Source: Vibrio harveyi NBRC 15634 = ATCC 14126 = KCTC 12724 (lineage in GTDB: Bacteria; Pseudomonadota; Gammaproteobacteria; Enterobacterales; Vibrionaceae). From it: a stretch of DNA of 54,284 bases. The notes beneath the pieces are model-generated. The model searched no databases. It saw nothing but the letters and a program-made list of their open reading frames with translations, and had not been told where the DNA came from. The DNA lies in assembly GCF_001591145.1 (NCBI RefSeq), contig NZ_BCUF01000040.1, positions 1-54,284 of the forward strand, read 5' to 3'. Made by a program: the position numbers and the translations under genes. This document shows, in pieces, positions 33,166 to 41,914 of the stretch; the stretch's first letter is position 1; each line of letters starts with the position of its first letter.

Positions 33166-35286
33166 TTAGAACTGGTAATTCAGATCCAAAGTGTAAGAAC
33201 GTCCCGGCGCCGGGTATCGACCAACAGGGCTGGTATCAATACCTCGGAAATAGTAGTCCTCATCAAACAAGTTGTTCACGGCAACATTCATACGTAGCTT
33301 ACCCTTGTCATCCTTGTACAGATCAGTACCAAGGTTGAAGTTCCAAACCATGTAAGCCGGTACTTTACCCTTCGCACCTGTCGCGTCTTCGTCACTCGTA
33401 TTTGCGTTGTCAGAATATGCGTCACTGAAGTAGTAGCCAGATAGTGTTGTATCTACTTTTGAGAACGCGTAGGTAGCATCCCAGCTAAGCTGATGTTTTG
33501 ACGTATAAGGCAGTTGATTGCCCTTGTTGGCGCCCTCTTCTTCTAGCGTTGCGTCTAAGTAGTTGTAGCTTGCACCTAGGCTAAGTGCTTGTACGGATTC
33601 AGGAACGTAACGAGCCGATAGCTCAATACCTTGGTGAAGCGTCTTACCAATGTTTTCAAAGGTTTGGGTTGCACTTTGCCATTGTAGTTGGTCTTTAAAG
33701 TCAATACGGTACAAAGCAGCGTTAAAGCTGGTTGAATCATGTGTATAACGAGCACCCAACTCGTAGTTCCACGCAAGCTCACTGCCCTCTTTACCTAAAC
33801 CTCGAATGTATGCAATTTGAGGTGCGCGCAACGATTTCTGAGCGTTCGCATAACCAACCCATCGCTCAGTCAGATTATACGCGACCGTTAGACCCGGTAG
33901 CCATTCCGTCACTTTGTTATCTGTACTCTGTGCTTTTCCTAAGTCATCAAACGTCATGTCGACAGACTCGTAGCGAATGCCCGGAGTTACTTTTAACGTA
34001 TCATTAAACAGACCTACTTCATTGCTAATATAACCAGCAAACGCATCGGTATCCAAATGCCAATCACGAGGTACTTTCGTCGCACCGCCAGCAATTGGAG
34101 TTTGAGTCAGCTTGTAGTCGATGTCTTCATTTACATAGCGAGCACCAACGATCCAGTTTTGCGTCACCGCACTGCCTTCGCCAAAGTGCATCGCGAGCTT
34201 AGGTTCTACTCCATATACTTTGAACTCTCGTGGAGAAGTACGCACATCAGTTGAAGGCAAAGCTGGATCTGCCCAGTGACCACCTGCGCCATTAAAGCCC
34301 CACTGGAAGAAACGCTCAGAGTTATGACCAAAGGCTTGAACTTGCAGCTCTGCACTGTCCGCAATGTTTAAGTCTTGAATGTATTTCAAACTCCAACGCG
34401 TTGATTTCCCCTGATATTCATCGTAAGGACGCTTAGATTGGTTGCGATCTTTTTTATAATCGTCTGGCGACAAGGCACCGGGCATTTGTGTGTCCGCATC
34501 ATACCTTTGAATGAATGCTTGCAACTCTTGAGTGTCGCTCAACAACCAGTTTGCTTTAACTTGGAAGTTTTTTACGTCTGTATCAGAATGTTCTCTGAAG
34601 CTTTCGCCTTTTAAAAAGTTACCTTCTAATTGAATTGCAAACGTATCCGTTAACCACCCGCCCGTTCTTAAATAGAAGTCGTTCAGTGGCGTATCGCCGC
34701 CTTCAAACACAGTTAAGCGGTTACTTATTTCAGTCTGCCAAGTGTTTGGAATCGGTTTAGTCACCAAGTTAATGACGCCACCCACGTTGTTTGGACCATA
34801 TTGAACAGCCGCACCACCACGTACAATATCGATGCGATCAATCATGGATAACGTTGCTGGGAAAATGGATTGTCCGGTGTGGCCATATGGCGCCAGCGTA
34901 AGAGGGACACCATCCATCAAGAACTGAGCATGACCACTGCGACTTGCTTTTAAGCCTCGTACCGAAATGTTAGGCAATACACCAGTGCCAGTTTCATCTT
35001 GCACCTTAATACCAGGTACACTTTGCAGCGCTGAATCGATTGAATGAGCGGCCGTCTTTTCAATTTGCTCACTCGTCAGGACCGTACGTGCTCCTGGGTA
35101 TTCTTTTACATCTTCTATTGCTGAATTGCCGATAACACTCGCAGTGACAACAACCGTCTCCATCGTAGTGGTTTGAGGTTCAGAGGCAGCAAATGCATTC
35201 ATGGAGGTGACAGAAGCAATCGCGGTCGCAAGCACACTTAAACGCAGCTTAGCTTGGGGGTTACCATCCATATTTTGGTAAAGCAT
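33166..35286 (-). CDS. pvuA: Ferric-vibrioferrin TonB-dependent receptor PvuA
   Basis: 706 residues: signal peptide (~1-33), TonB box region (METVVVTAS), plug domain (~50-190, with AGGVINLVTK-like NVGGVINLVTKP) and a barrel ending in YQF. It is the outer-membrane importer for ferric vibrioferrin. RBS AAAGGAG precedes ATG 35286. Position between psuA and pvuB matches the known locus. Assignment of pvuA versus psuA rests on gene order. Confidence 0.92.
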   Translation of the reverse strand: MLYQNMDGNPQAKLRLSVLATAIASVTSMNAFAASEPQTTTMETVVVTASVIGNSAIEDVKEYPGARTVLTSEQIEKTAAHSIDSALQSVPGIKVQDETGTGVLPNISVRGLKASRSGHAQFLMDGVPLTLAPYGHTGQSIFPATLSMIDRIDIVRGGAAVQYGPNNVGGVINLVTKPIPNTWQTEISNRLTVFEGGDTPLNDFYLRTGGWLTDTFAIQLEGNFLKGESFREHSDTDVKNFQVKANWLLSDTQELQAFIQRYDADTQMPGALSPDDYKKDRNQSKRPYDEYQGKSTRWSLKYIQDLNIADSAELQVQAFGHNSERFFQWGFNGAGGHWADPALPSTDVRTSPREFKVYGVEPKLAMHFGEGSAVTQNWIVGARYVNEDIDYKLTQTPIAGGATKVPRDWHLDTDAFAGYISNEVGLFNDTLKVTPGIRYESVDMTFDDLGKAQSTDNKVTEWLPGLTVAYNLTERWVGYANAQKSLRAPQIAYIRGLGKEGSELAWNYELGARYTHDSTSFNAALYRIDFKDQLQWQSATQTFENIGKTLHQGIELSARYVPESVQALSLGASYNYLDATLEEEGANKGNQLPYTSKHQLSWDATYAFSKVDTTLSGYYFSDAYSDNANTSDEDATGAKGKVPAYMVWNFNLGTDLYKDDKGKLRMNVAVNNLFDEDYYFRGIDTSPVGRYPAPGRSYTLDLNYQF

Positions 35287-35309
35287 GGGGGTCTCCTTTA
35301 AGAGAAGTA

Positions 35310-35341
35310 AGGGTCAAAGAGAAAAAAGTGGCTTTGACCCT
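35310..35341 (-). promoter_or_regulatory. Intercistronic hairpin between psuA and pvuA
   Basis: AGGGTCAAAG and CTTTGACCCT form a perfect ten-base stem with a 12-base loop in the 121-base gap, ending about 24 bases before the pvuA start codon. No U-run follows. It could mark an RNA processing site or attenuate between the two receptor genes. Confidence 0.55.
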
Positions 35342-35407
35342 ATGGGCTAACAATCCTCAAAACGAGGTAAGAAAGCTCGCTAACAAGTAGCGAGAATTCG
35401 AAAATAA

Positions 35408-37444
35408 TTAGAATCGGTATCCATAGCTGAGCATGAATTCTGCTGGCGCACCGTAACCAATCTGGTTCAATCCAGACTTGCCATTGGTGGCACCTAGGAT
35501 GTATTTCTCATCAAACACGTTGTAAGCGTTTGCTTGGATTTTGTGACGACCTGTTGTGTAAGCAGCCATCAAATCCACTGTAGTGTAATCACCAAGTGCC
35601 ACCGCTTCATCGTTACCAGCGTAGCGGTCACCTACGTACTTAACACCACCGCCTAAACGCCAGTTGTCATCAAGCTGATACGTACTCCACAATGAGAACA
35701 GATGGTCAGACACGTCATTTGGTTTTTTACCCGTGTCTTTGTCTTCCGCATCAAGGTAGCTATAACCAACTGAGATATCCCATTGCTGCGTGATCTGACC
35801 GCGCGCTTCCAATTCGATACCCTGATGGCGAGCTTCAATCTTATTGATCACATCACCATCGATATTGGTTTGCGGTTGTTCTTGGTCGATTTGGAACACA
35901 GCAGCGTTCAGCATTAGAGCGTTGTCTAATAGATAGGCTTTTGCGCCAACTTCTTTCAGGTCGGTATGGAAAAATTCAGCCAGTTTTGGATTGATGTAAA
36001 TACCAGAGTAAGGTAACTGCCATGAACGCGCTAAACTCGCGTACACAGACATGTCATAGTTAATTCGGTAGACCAAACCAGCACGGTAGCTGACTTTGTT
36101 ATCGTCGAGATCTTCTTTCGCTGCCCCGGCTTTTTGCTGCTCAAGATCCATTGAGTCATAACGCACGTTACCAATCACAGAAAGATCACCAAACGTGTAA
36201 ACATCTTGAATGTAGATGCCCGCTGTTGTGGTCGTGTTATCACGGAAAGGTTTAAAGCCAGGGTTTGGCGTTGGTCCTACTGTAGGGTTGTAAATATTTT
36301 TTGGAGGTAGCGTCTTGTCACTGGCTAAAGTCAAATCAATATTGATCTGGTTATAGTCTGCGCCAATCATCATTTGGTTGGATTCTGTCTCCCAAACTAA
36401 CTCAGATTGCAGAGTCGTTGTTGTGCGAGGGTCGTAGCCAAAATTGTTCACCGTTTGAGAAACTTCATCACCCACAACAGCACCTTGACGAGTGCCCTTT
36501 TGTTCCAGTTCAATGCGGTTGTATGAAGCACGGTTTGTCCAAGCCCATTCATCGTTTAAACGCCATTCATAATTAACTGCCATACGAAGGCTGTCCGATT
36601 CTTGGTAGTCATTGGTTCCACCAAAGAACGTGCTTTCTGAAACGTCAACTGGCTTGCCGTTTTTTGATGGCACACCTCGGTAAGGAACTAGCTCTTGATG
36701 AGCATATTCAACATCAAAATCAATGGTATGCCCATCAGCAGGCAATACGCGAATCGTCGGTGCAATAAAGAAATCATTAGAATCGACATGGTTTACGTAA
36801 GAGTCTGCTTGGCGATACTCTAAGTTAATACGACCATTGACCTTGTCGCTAAATGCCATAGAACTATCAATCTGACCAACAAATTGATTGTTACTGCCAA
36901 CACTGCCATTCACATTCGTGAAATTGTCACCATTAGCACGTTTGGTCACCAAATTAATGATGCCACCCGCCGAGCCTCTGCCATACAGTGCACCAGCAGG
37001 TCCTTTTACCACCTCGACACGTTCAATGTTTGCCAGACTACGGTAGGACTGCAATGTACCGTCATCTCTCATTCCATCACGATACATATCATTAAGGGCG
37101 TCGAATCCACGAATCACAAACTGATCTCGGCTACCCTCGCCTAAGGTATTGTTCACACCAGCGACACCATCTAGCGCGTCAACTAAGCGCACTGCTCCGC
37201 GATCTTGCATTTCAGTCTTAGTCACAACCGATACCGCTTGCGGAACGTCTAACCATTCAACGTCCGTTTTGGTGCCTGACTGTGGCATGTGCTCGGCGTA
37301 ACCTTCGTACCTATGACCAACAACTTGTACGGTTTCATTCGCTTCAACGTTTTCTGATGCCGATACACTCGGCACGACTGCCACTGCAGTTAACGTTCCA
37401 CCTATAGCTAATGCTAATGGGGACAAGGTCAACTTCATTTCCAT
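35408..37444 (-). CDS. psuA: TonB-dependent siderophore receptor PsuA
   Basis: 678 residues: signal peptide (~1-29), TonB box region (ETVQVVGH), plug domain (SVVTKTEMQDRGAVRLVDALDGVAGV, RGSAGGIINLVTKRA) and a barrel ending in YRF. It belongs to the ferrichrome/pyoverdine-type receptor subgroup. In V. parahaemolyticus PsuA is a second vibrioferrin receptor, and psuA leads the uptake operon. The likely promoter, with a Fur-like site over its -10, lies just upstream. Confidence 0.92.
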   Translation of the reverse strand: MEMKLTLSPLALAIGGTLTAVAVVPSVSASENVEANETVQVVGHRYEGYAEHMPQSGTKTDVEWLDVPQAVSVVTKTEMQDRGAVRLVDALDGVAGVNNTLGEGSRDQFVIRGFDALNDMYRDGMRDDGTLQSYRSLANIERVEVVKGPAGALYGRGSAGGIINLVTKRANGDNFTNVNGSVGSNNQFVGQIDSSMAFSDKVNGRINLEYRQADSYVNHVDSNDFFIAPTIRVLPADGHTIDFDVEYAHQELVPYRGVPSKNGKPVDVSESTFFGGTNDYQESDSLRMAVNYEWRLNDEWAWTNRASYNRIELEQKGTRQGAVVGDEVSQTVNNFGYDPRTTTTLQSELVWETESNQMMIGADYNQINIDLTLASDKTLPPKNIYNPTVGPTPNPGFKPFRDNTTTTAGIYIQDVYTFGDLSVIGNVRYDSMDLEQQKAGAAKEDLDDNKVSYRAGLVYRINYDMSVYASLARSWQLPYSGIYINPKLAEFFHTDLKEVGAKAYLLDNALMLNAAVFQIDQEQPQTNIDGDVINKIEARHQGIELEARGQITQQWDISVGYSYLDAEDKDTGKKPNDVSDHLFSLWSTYQLDDNWRLGGGVKYVGDRYAGNDEAVALGDYTTVDLMAAYTTGRHKIQANAYNVFDEKYILGATNGKSGLNQIGYGAPAEFMLSYGYRF

Positions 37445-37485
37445 TTTTTTAATTCCGTTAGTTTATAAAATTGCCAACAGGTGCG

Positions 37486-37537
37486 AATGTAAACCAATAT
37501 CATTTGTGTTTGCAATATAAAAATTATGATCTATATT
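37486..37537. promoter_or_regulatory. Divergent psuA/pvsA promoters with Fur-like site
   Basis: Toward psuA, TTGCAA (37510-37515) and TACATT (37486-37491) are spaced by 18 bases. The segment AATGATATTGGTTTACATT covers that -10 and has the AATGATA...CATT form of a Fur box. Toward pvsA, the same TTGCAA (which is its own reverse complement) and TATATT (37532-37537) are spaced by 16 bases. Published work shows iron/Fur control of these operons; the exact site here is my reading. Confidence 0.5.
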
Positions 37538-37685
37538 TGTTTGCCCCATGTAACTGGGGAAATAACAAAATAATCAATAAAATCAGAATAATAATAAAAC
37601 CTTTCCCTAAAATGCCGCGAAAGAGACGCATTGGAAGCCGGCTGTGAGCACGCAGTAACAACGTTAGAAAAATTAGGAAAGTCCC

Positions 37686-38900
37686 ATGAAATCAACGATG
37701 ATCATCGTGAGTCATGTCGTTAATGATGCAGTCACCCACGGCTTCGTACCTGCAGCAAAAGCGATGGGTCTTCACGTCGTGTTGATCACTGACCACAAGC
37801 TCAACCATCTCAAGTTGGCCAGTGAAGATAACCAGTTCACCCCCGATGACATTCTAGAATGTGATGTTTTCAATCCACTTGAACTCATCGAGGTCATCAC
37901 GGAGCACGAATTACACCCTAGCGCTATTTTTAGTAACAGCGATCATTTGCAAACTTCAACGGCTATCTGTGCTCAATTCTTTAACTTGCCCGCTAAAGAC
38001 TGGACTGTGACGTTAAAAGCTAAGAACAAGCACCTAACTCGCCAAGTCCTCAATGACAAATCATTGCCAAGCACACCAAGTATCTTGCTGCATCAAGGTG
38101 ACTCATCGCCTCGCAAGATACTCAATTTCCCTGTCGTCGCAAAGCCAAAGGAAGGCGTTGCAAGTTTGGATGTTCAACGCTGCGACACCGATGCCGCACT
38201 TGGGGATTATTGTGATGCATTCTGGCAAAAACACCCAACCACTCCTGTCTTGGTTGAAGAGTTTTTGCAGGGCCCGCTTATCACAATAGAAACATTAGGG
38301 GATGGCGATAACTTACTCGCCGTTGGTGGGTTTGATGTCGAACTGTCTGCCCCACCGCACTTTATCGAGATGGCGGCGTGTTGGAATGGTACTCACAGCG
38401 TCCAATTTCGTGACGAATGCCTCCGCCAGTTGAAAGTTTTTGGTGTCGGATTCGGCGTGTGCCATAGCGAATTTATTATCACCGATTCCGGTCCCGTGTT
38501 GGTGGAGGTCAATTATCGCAGTATCGGAGATGGACGCGAGTTTCTACTTAATAACCTGAGCCATCATCAGTGGTTTAGCACCATTTTAAAACTGCATCTT
38601 GGCGACAAACTTGAACTGGACTTCACTATCCAAGGTAGCGCTCAAGTGCACTATGTTGTCGCCGACACGAGCGGAACCATAGCAGGTACATCAACATCTT
38701 TCATTCATCAAGAAGGCGATATTGTTACGCAACAACAGGTTCTTAAGCCCGCTGGAGAGCACATCCAACAAAGCTATTCAAACAAAGACTACCTAGCCAG
38801 GATTTCCATTAGCTCACCATCCGGACAGTCATTGCAGCCTTCACTCAAACAGGCTCTCGCCACTTTCAACCTTGTGCCAGTCGAAGAGGTAACGGCATGA
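37686..38900 (+). CDS. pvsA: Vibrioferrin biosynthesis ATP-grasp ligase PvsA
   Basis: 404 residues with an ATP-grasp fold: FPVVAKPKEGVASLDVQRCD (ATP-binding Lys), PVLVEEFLQGPLITIETLGDG and VLVEVNYRSIGDGREF (metal-binding Glu and Asn). ATP-grasp enzymes join a carboxylate to an amine. In vibrioferrin assembly this is credited with amide formation involving L-alanine. It is the first gene of pvsABCDE, with the next start overlapping its stop (ATGA). RBS AGGAAAG precedes ATG 37686. Confidence 0.93.
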   Translation: MKSTMIIVSHVVNDAVTHGFVPAAKAMGLHVVLITDHKLNHLKLASEDNQFTPDDILECDVFNPLELIEVITEHELHPSAIFSNSDHLQTSTAICAQFFNLPAKDWTVTLKAKNKHLTRQVLNDKSLPSTPSILLHQGDSSPRKILNFPVVAKPKEGVASLDVQRCDTDAALGDYCDAFWQKHPTTPVLVEEFLQGPLITIETLGDGDNLLAVGGFDVELSAPPHFIEMAACWNGTHSVQFRDECLRQLKVFGVGFGVCHSEFIITDSGPVLVEVNYRSIGDGREFLLNNLSHHQWFSTILKLHLGDKLELDFTIQGSAQVHYVVADTSGTIAGTSTSFIHQEGDIVTQQQVLKPAGEHIQQSYSNKDYLARISISSPSGQSLQPSLKQALATFNLVPVEEVTA

Positions 38901-40708
38901 ACGACAACGTTTTATATCTCACCCAGCGTTTAATCGATACGTGTCTACGCGAAGATTTATTTGGTTTAGTTTCTCAAGGCGCTTTCATTAATGCTTTACC
39001 CAACAAATTGAACATCAATGCTTATGGCGCAGACCAAACTTGGCTCGCCTTCTCAACACAAGATTTAAATCTTTACTTACCTGTTACGCCTTTTTATTAC
39101 ATGCAGCGATGGGTCTACGGCGTGACTAACCACCATGCGCCAACCTGCTGGTTTGTAGAGAAAAATGGAACCGTTGAATCACAGCAACATTACCGCGATT
39201 GGATTGAAGTATTAAAAGCTTGTGCTCACGAAAGCTCTCATTCGTTACTCGATGGATATCTACAAGAACTCGAATGTGCGGAAAAGCATAAAGGCTTATG
39301 TGACAAAGCATTCGAGCAAAACTCAGCAGCATTGATGCAGCCAATATCGGAACTCAATGGTTGGGAACGTAAACTGTTACAAGCAGACCAAATCGCTTCA
39401 TATTTGGATCATCCATACTATCCGACAGCTCGAGCAAAATTTGGACTGAGTGATAATGACTTAGCGCAATATGCACCGGAGTTTGCCAAGAGTTTTACTT
39501 TGCGTTGGTTAGCCATTGATAAATCACTAGTGACCTTAACCTCTGCGCCTCCTGAGTGCTGGCCGACAATGGAGCAAGTTGGATTGCCTGCCGACTTCTC
39601 ACTGAGTCATGACTTGTTCCCTGCTCACCCGTTGACTTTACGCAGTTTAGAGTCACTACCTGAAGGCGTGATTGAAGCGCCACTCGCTTTTCTTGAGGTG
39701 ACACCAACCTTATCGGTGCGCACTGTGGTAGTGAACCAAACACCGAATGTTCATATAAAAGTGCCACTTATTATGCGTTCGTTAGGAACTAAGAACATTC
39801 GTCTTATTAAACCATCGACACTGTATGACGGTCATTGGTTTGAGCGTTTGTTAACGCATTTAGAGCAAAGTGATAATGAGCTAAGTGGCACGCTTTTCCA
39901 CTGTAACGAAAAGCATGGTGGGCACGTTGGCGATGATAAAACGTTCGCTTACATTGTGCGCGAATACCCTGTTCACCACTGCGAAGACCAAGCATTAGTG
40001 CCTGTTGCAGCCCTTGCCAGCCCAATGCCTGATGGTCGCTTGTTCCTTGAGCATCTCGCTGAACAATACTACCAGCAAGATACATTGGCTTGGTTTACCG
40101 ACTACGTTGATCTGTTATGTAAAGTGCATCTGACTCTTTGGTTGCGTTATGGCATTGCTTTGGAATCCAATCAGCAAAACGCCATCATTGCGTTCAATAA
40201 AGAAGGCAAAATGACGTTAGCTATGAAGGACAATGACGCCGCTCGTATCTGGCCAAATCGTTTCAAAGCGTTTGAACAGCATTCCCCTGTTCAGTGCGAT
40301 CAACTACTGGATCAACGAATTAAGGTCGATAATGAACTCGCGTTGGGTCAGATGTTTACCACGATTACGCTACAACTGGATATTGCCGCGATTGTAGAGG
40401 CAATGGCAGCGAAAGGGATTGCTTCAAGCGCCTCTTTGTACGCAGTAGTCGCACGAAGCCTCGCTTATTATATCGACTACTTAGGCGCACAAGGTCACGA
40501 AACAAAATTGGCACGCGAACTCTTATTTGATTCCCCAGATTTGTACGCCAAATATTTGTTGAGCTCAGGGAGCCTACTTTCCAAAGAAGCATCAGGTGCA
40601 AGCGATATCAACAAATATTATGGGTTATCCGCGCCCAACTTCTTGTTGTTAACCAGCGAAGACACTCAACATGCTTATCTCACTGCCATTAAACAGAGCG
40701 TGAGCTAA
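38897..40708 (+). CDS. pvsB: NIS synthetase PvsB (IucA/IucC family)
   Basis: 603 residues. NRPS-independent siderophore synthetase motifs are present: LDHPYYPTARAKFGLS, PAHPLTLRSL, TLSVRTVVV (ATP phosphate binding), KVPLIMRSLGTKNIRL, the ...SNQQNAII segment and KDNDAARI. The C-terminal FhuF-like part follows. It activates a carboxylate and couples it to an alcohol or amine; in vibrioferrin synthesis one of PvsB/PvsD handles citrate and the other the 2-oxoglutarate unit. Start overlaps the pvsA stop. Confidence 0.94.
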   Translation: MNDNVLYLTQRLIDTCLREDLFGLVSQGAFINALPNKLNINAYGADQTWLAFSTQDLNLYLPVTPFYYMQRWVYGVTNHHAPTCWFVEKNGTVESQQHYRDWIEVLKACAHESSHSLLDGYLQELECAEKHKGLCDKAFEQNSAALMQPISELNGWERKLLQADQIASYLDHPYYPTARAKFGLSDNDLAQYAPEFAKSFTLRWLAIDKSLVTLTSAPPECWPTMEQVGLPADFSLSHDLFPAHPLTLRSLESLPEGVIEAPLAFLEVTPTLSVRTVVVNQTPNVHIKVPLIMRSLGTKNIRLIKPSTLYDGHWFERLLTHLEQSDNELSGTLFHCNEKHGGHVGDDKTFAYIVREYPVHHCEDQALVPVAALASPMPDGRLFLEHLAEQYYQQDTLAWFTDYVDLLCKVHLTLWLRYGIALESNQQNAIIAFNKEGKMTLAMKDNDAARIWPNRFKAFEQHSPVQCDQLLDQRIKVDNELALGQMFTTITLQLDIAAIVEAMAAKGIASSASLYAVVARSLAYYIDYLGAQGHETKLARELLFDSPDLYAKYLLSSGSLLSKEASGASDINKYYGLSAPNFLLLTSEDTQHAYLTAIKQSVS

Positions 40709-40714
40709 TTAATC

Positions 40715-41914
40715 ATGACCAAACTCATCTACAGCGTACTGCTTTGCCATTTTATCGCTGCATTTGCTGCGTTAGGCATGCCGTTGTTCTTACCGATGGT
40801 GTTACCCACTTTGGGAGCCCACATAAATGCAGACTGGGCAGGTGTTTTGTTTATTCTCCCTACCTTCTGCACTGCTATGGCCGCTCGTTTTTGGGGGCAG
40901 TTTGCCGACCAATACGGCAGACGCCGTTCTCTACTGCGCGCTCAAGTTGGTCTCGCCGCTGGGTTTATGCTGTGTGGCTTAGCAACAACGCTACCTATGT
41001 TTGTGTTTGGTCTCATTATTCAAGGAACGTTTGGCGGAACAATGGCAGCGTCTAATAGCTACCTTTCAAGCCAAATAGAAGATGCGAAAGCGCTGAGTAA
41101 AACGCTCAATAAAACCCAACTATCTGCTCGTTTGGCTCTGATAGTGGCACCCATTGGGCTAGGATGGACGTTATCGGAATCCAACCCGCTGAATGCATAC
41201 CTGTGGTTAGCCATATTGCCACTTGTGGCATTTGCGATCACGCTTACCCTACCCGTCGATCAAACCGAAACGCCTTCCCCCCAATCGGACGCTCTTGTAG
41301 ACAAATCTGATGTTATGTCGGACTGCTCGTTACGTGCTCTATATTGGGTTTTTGGCGCTCAGTTTAGCTTTGCTTTCGCTATGGTAGTGACCTTCCCGTA
41401 CTTCTCGCCTTATGTTGAGCAATACGGCAACGTGAATCCGGCATGGATCGGCTTCTTGTATGCGCTTCCGCATGGTGTTTATCTTGTGTTTGCAACCAAG
41501 ATTCATGCACTTTCAGAGAAGATCAACCGCCACCAGCAGCAACGTACACTTTGGTTGGGTTTTGCCTTACTCTCTCTCAGTTGCGTCATGCACCTCGTTC
41601 AACATGAAGTCTTATTGATCGTAGCTCGCATCGTGTTTGGCTGTGGCATGGTTTGCTGTTACCAAGGTTTACATCAAGCGCTTGCAACCCGACTTAATAG
41701 GCAACAATGCGGCAAAGTGTTTTCTCGCTTTGATGCAATGTCTAAATGGGGCGGAGTTGCCGCAGGTCTTAGCGCATCTTCTATTATCCGCTTCTATTCG
41801 CTCGACGTTCCTTTTCTCCTTTCTGCGTTGGTCAGTGCTTTGACTCTTATCGCACTGATCATCCATTCTAAATTTGGGCATCAACATGTTACAAACGCCA
41901 TTGTCTCCAAGTGA
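40715..41914 (+). CDS. pvsC: MFS exporter of vibrioferrin PvsC
   Basis: 399 residues with twelve membrane helices and the MFS loop motif GQFADQYGRRRSLLRAQVG between helices 2 and 3. In V. parahaemolyticus PvsC exports the finished siderophore across the inner membrane. It starts six bases after the pvsB stop. Its last codons overlap the pvsD start by about 29 bases. Confidence 0.93.
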   Translation: MTKLIYSVLLCHFIAAFAALGMPLFLPMVLPTLGAHINADWAGVLFILPTFCTAMAARFWGQFADQYGRRRSLLRAQVGLAAGFMLCGLATTLPMFVFGLIIQGTFGGTMAASNSYLSSQIEDAKALSKTLNKTQLSARLALIVAPIGLGWTLSESNPLNAYLWLAILPLVAFAITLTLPVDQTETPSPQSDALVDKSDVMSDCSLRALYWVFGAQFSFAFAMVVTFPYFSPYVEQYGNVNPAWIGFLYALPHGVYLVFATKIHALSEKINRHQQQRTLWLGFALLSLSCVMHLVQHEVLLIVARIVFGCGMVCCYQGLHQALATRLNRQQCGKVFSRFDAMSKWGGVAAGLSASSIIRFYSLDVPFLLSALVSALTLIALIIHSKFGHQHVTNAIVSK

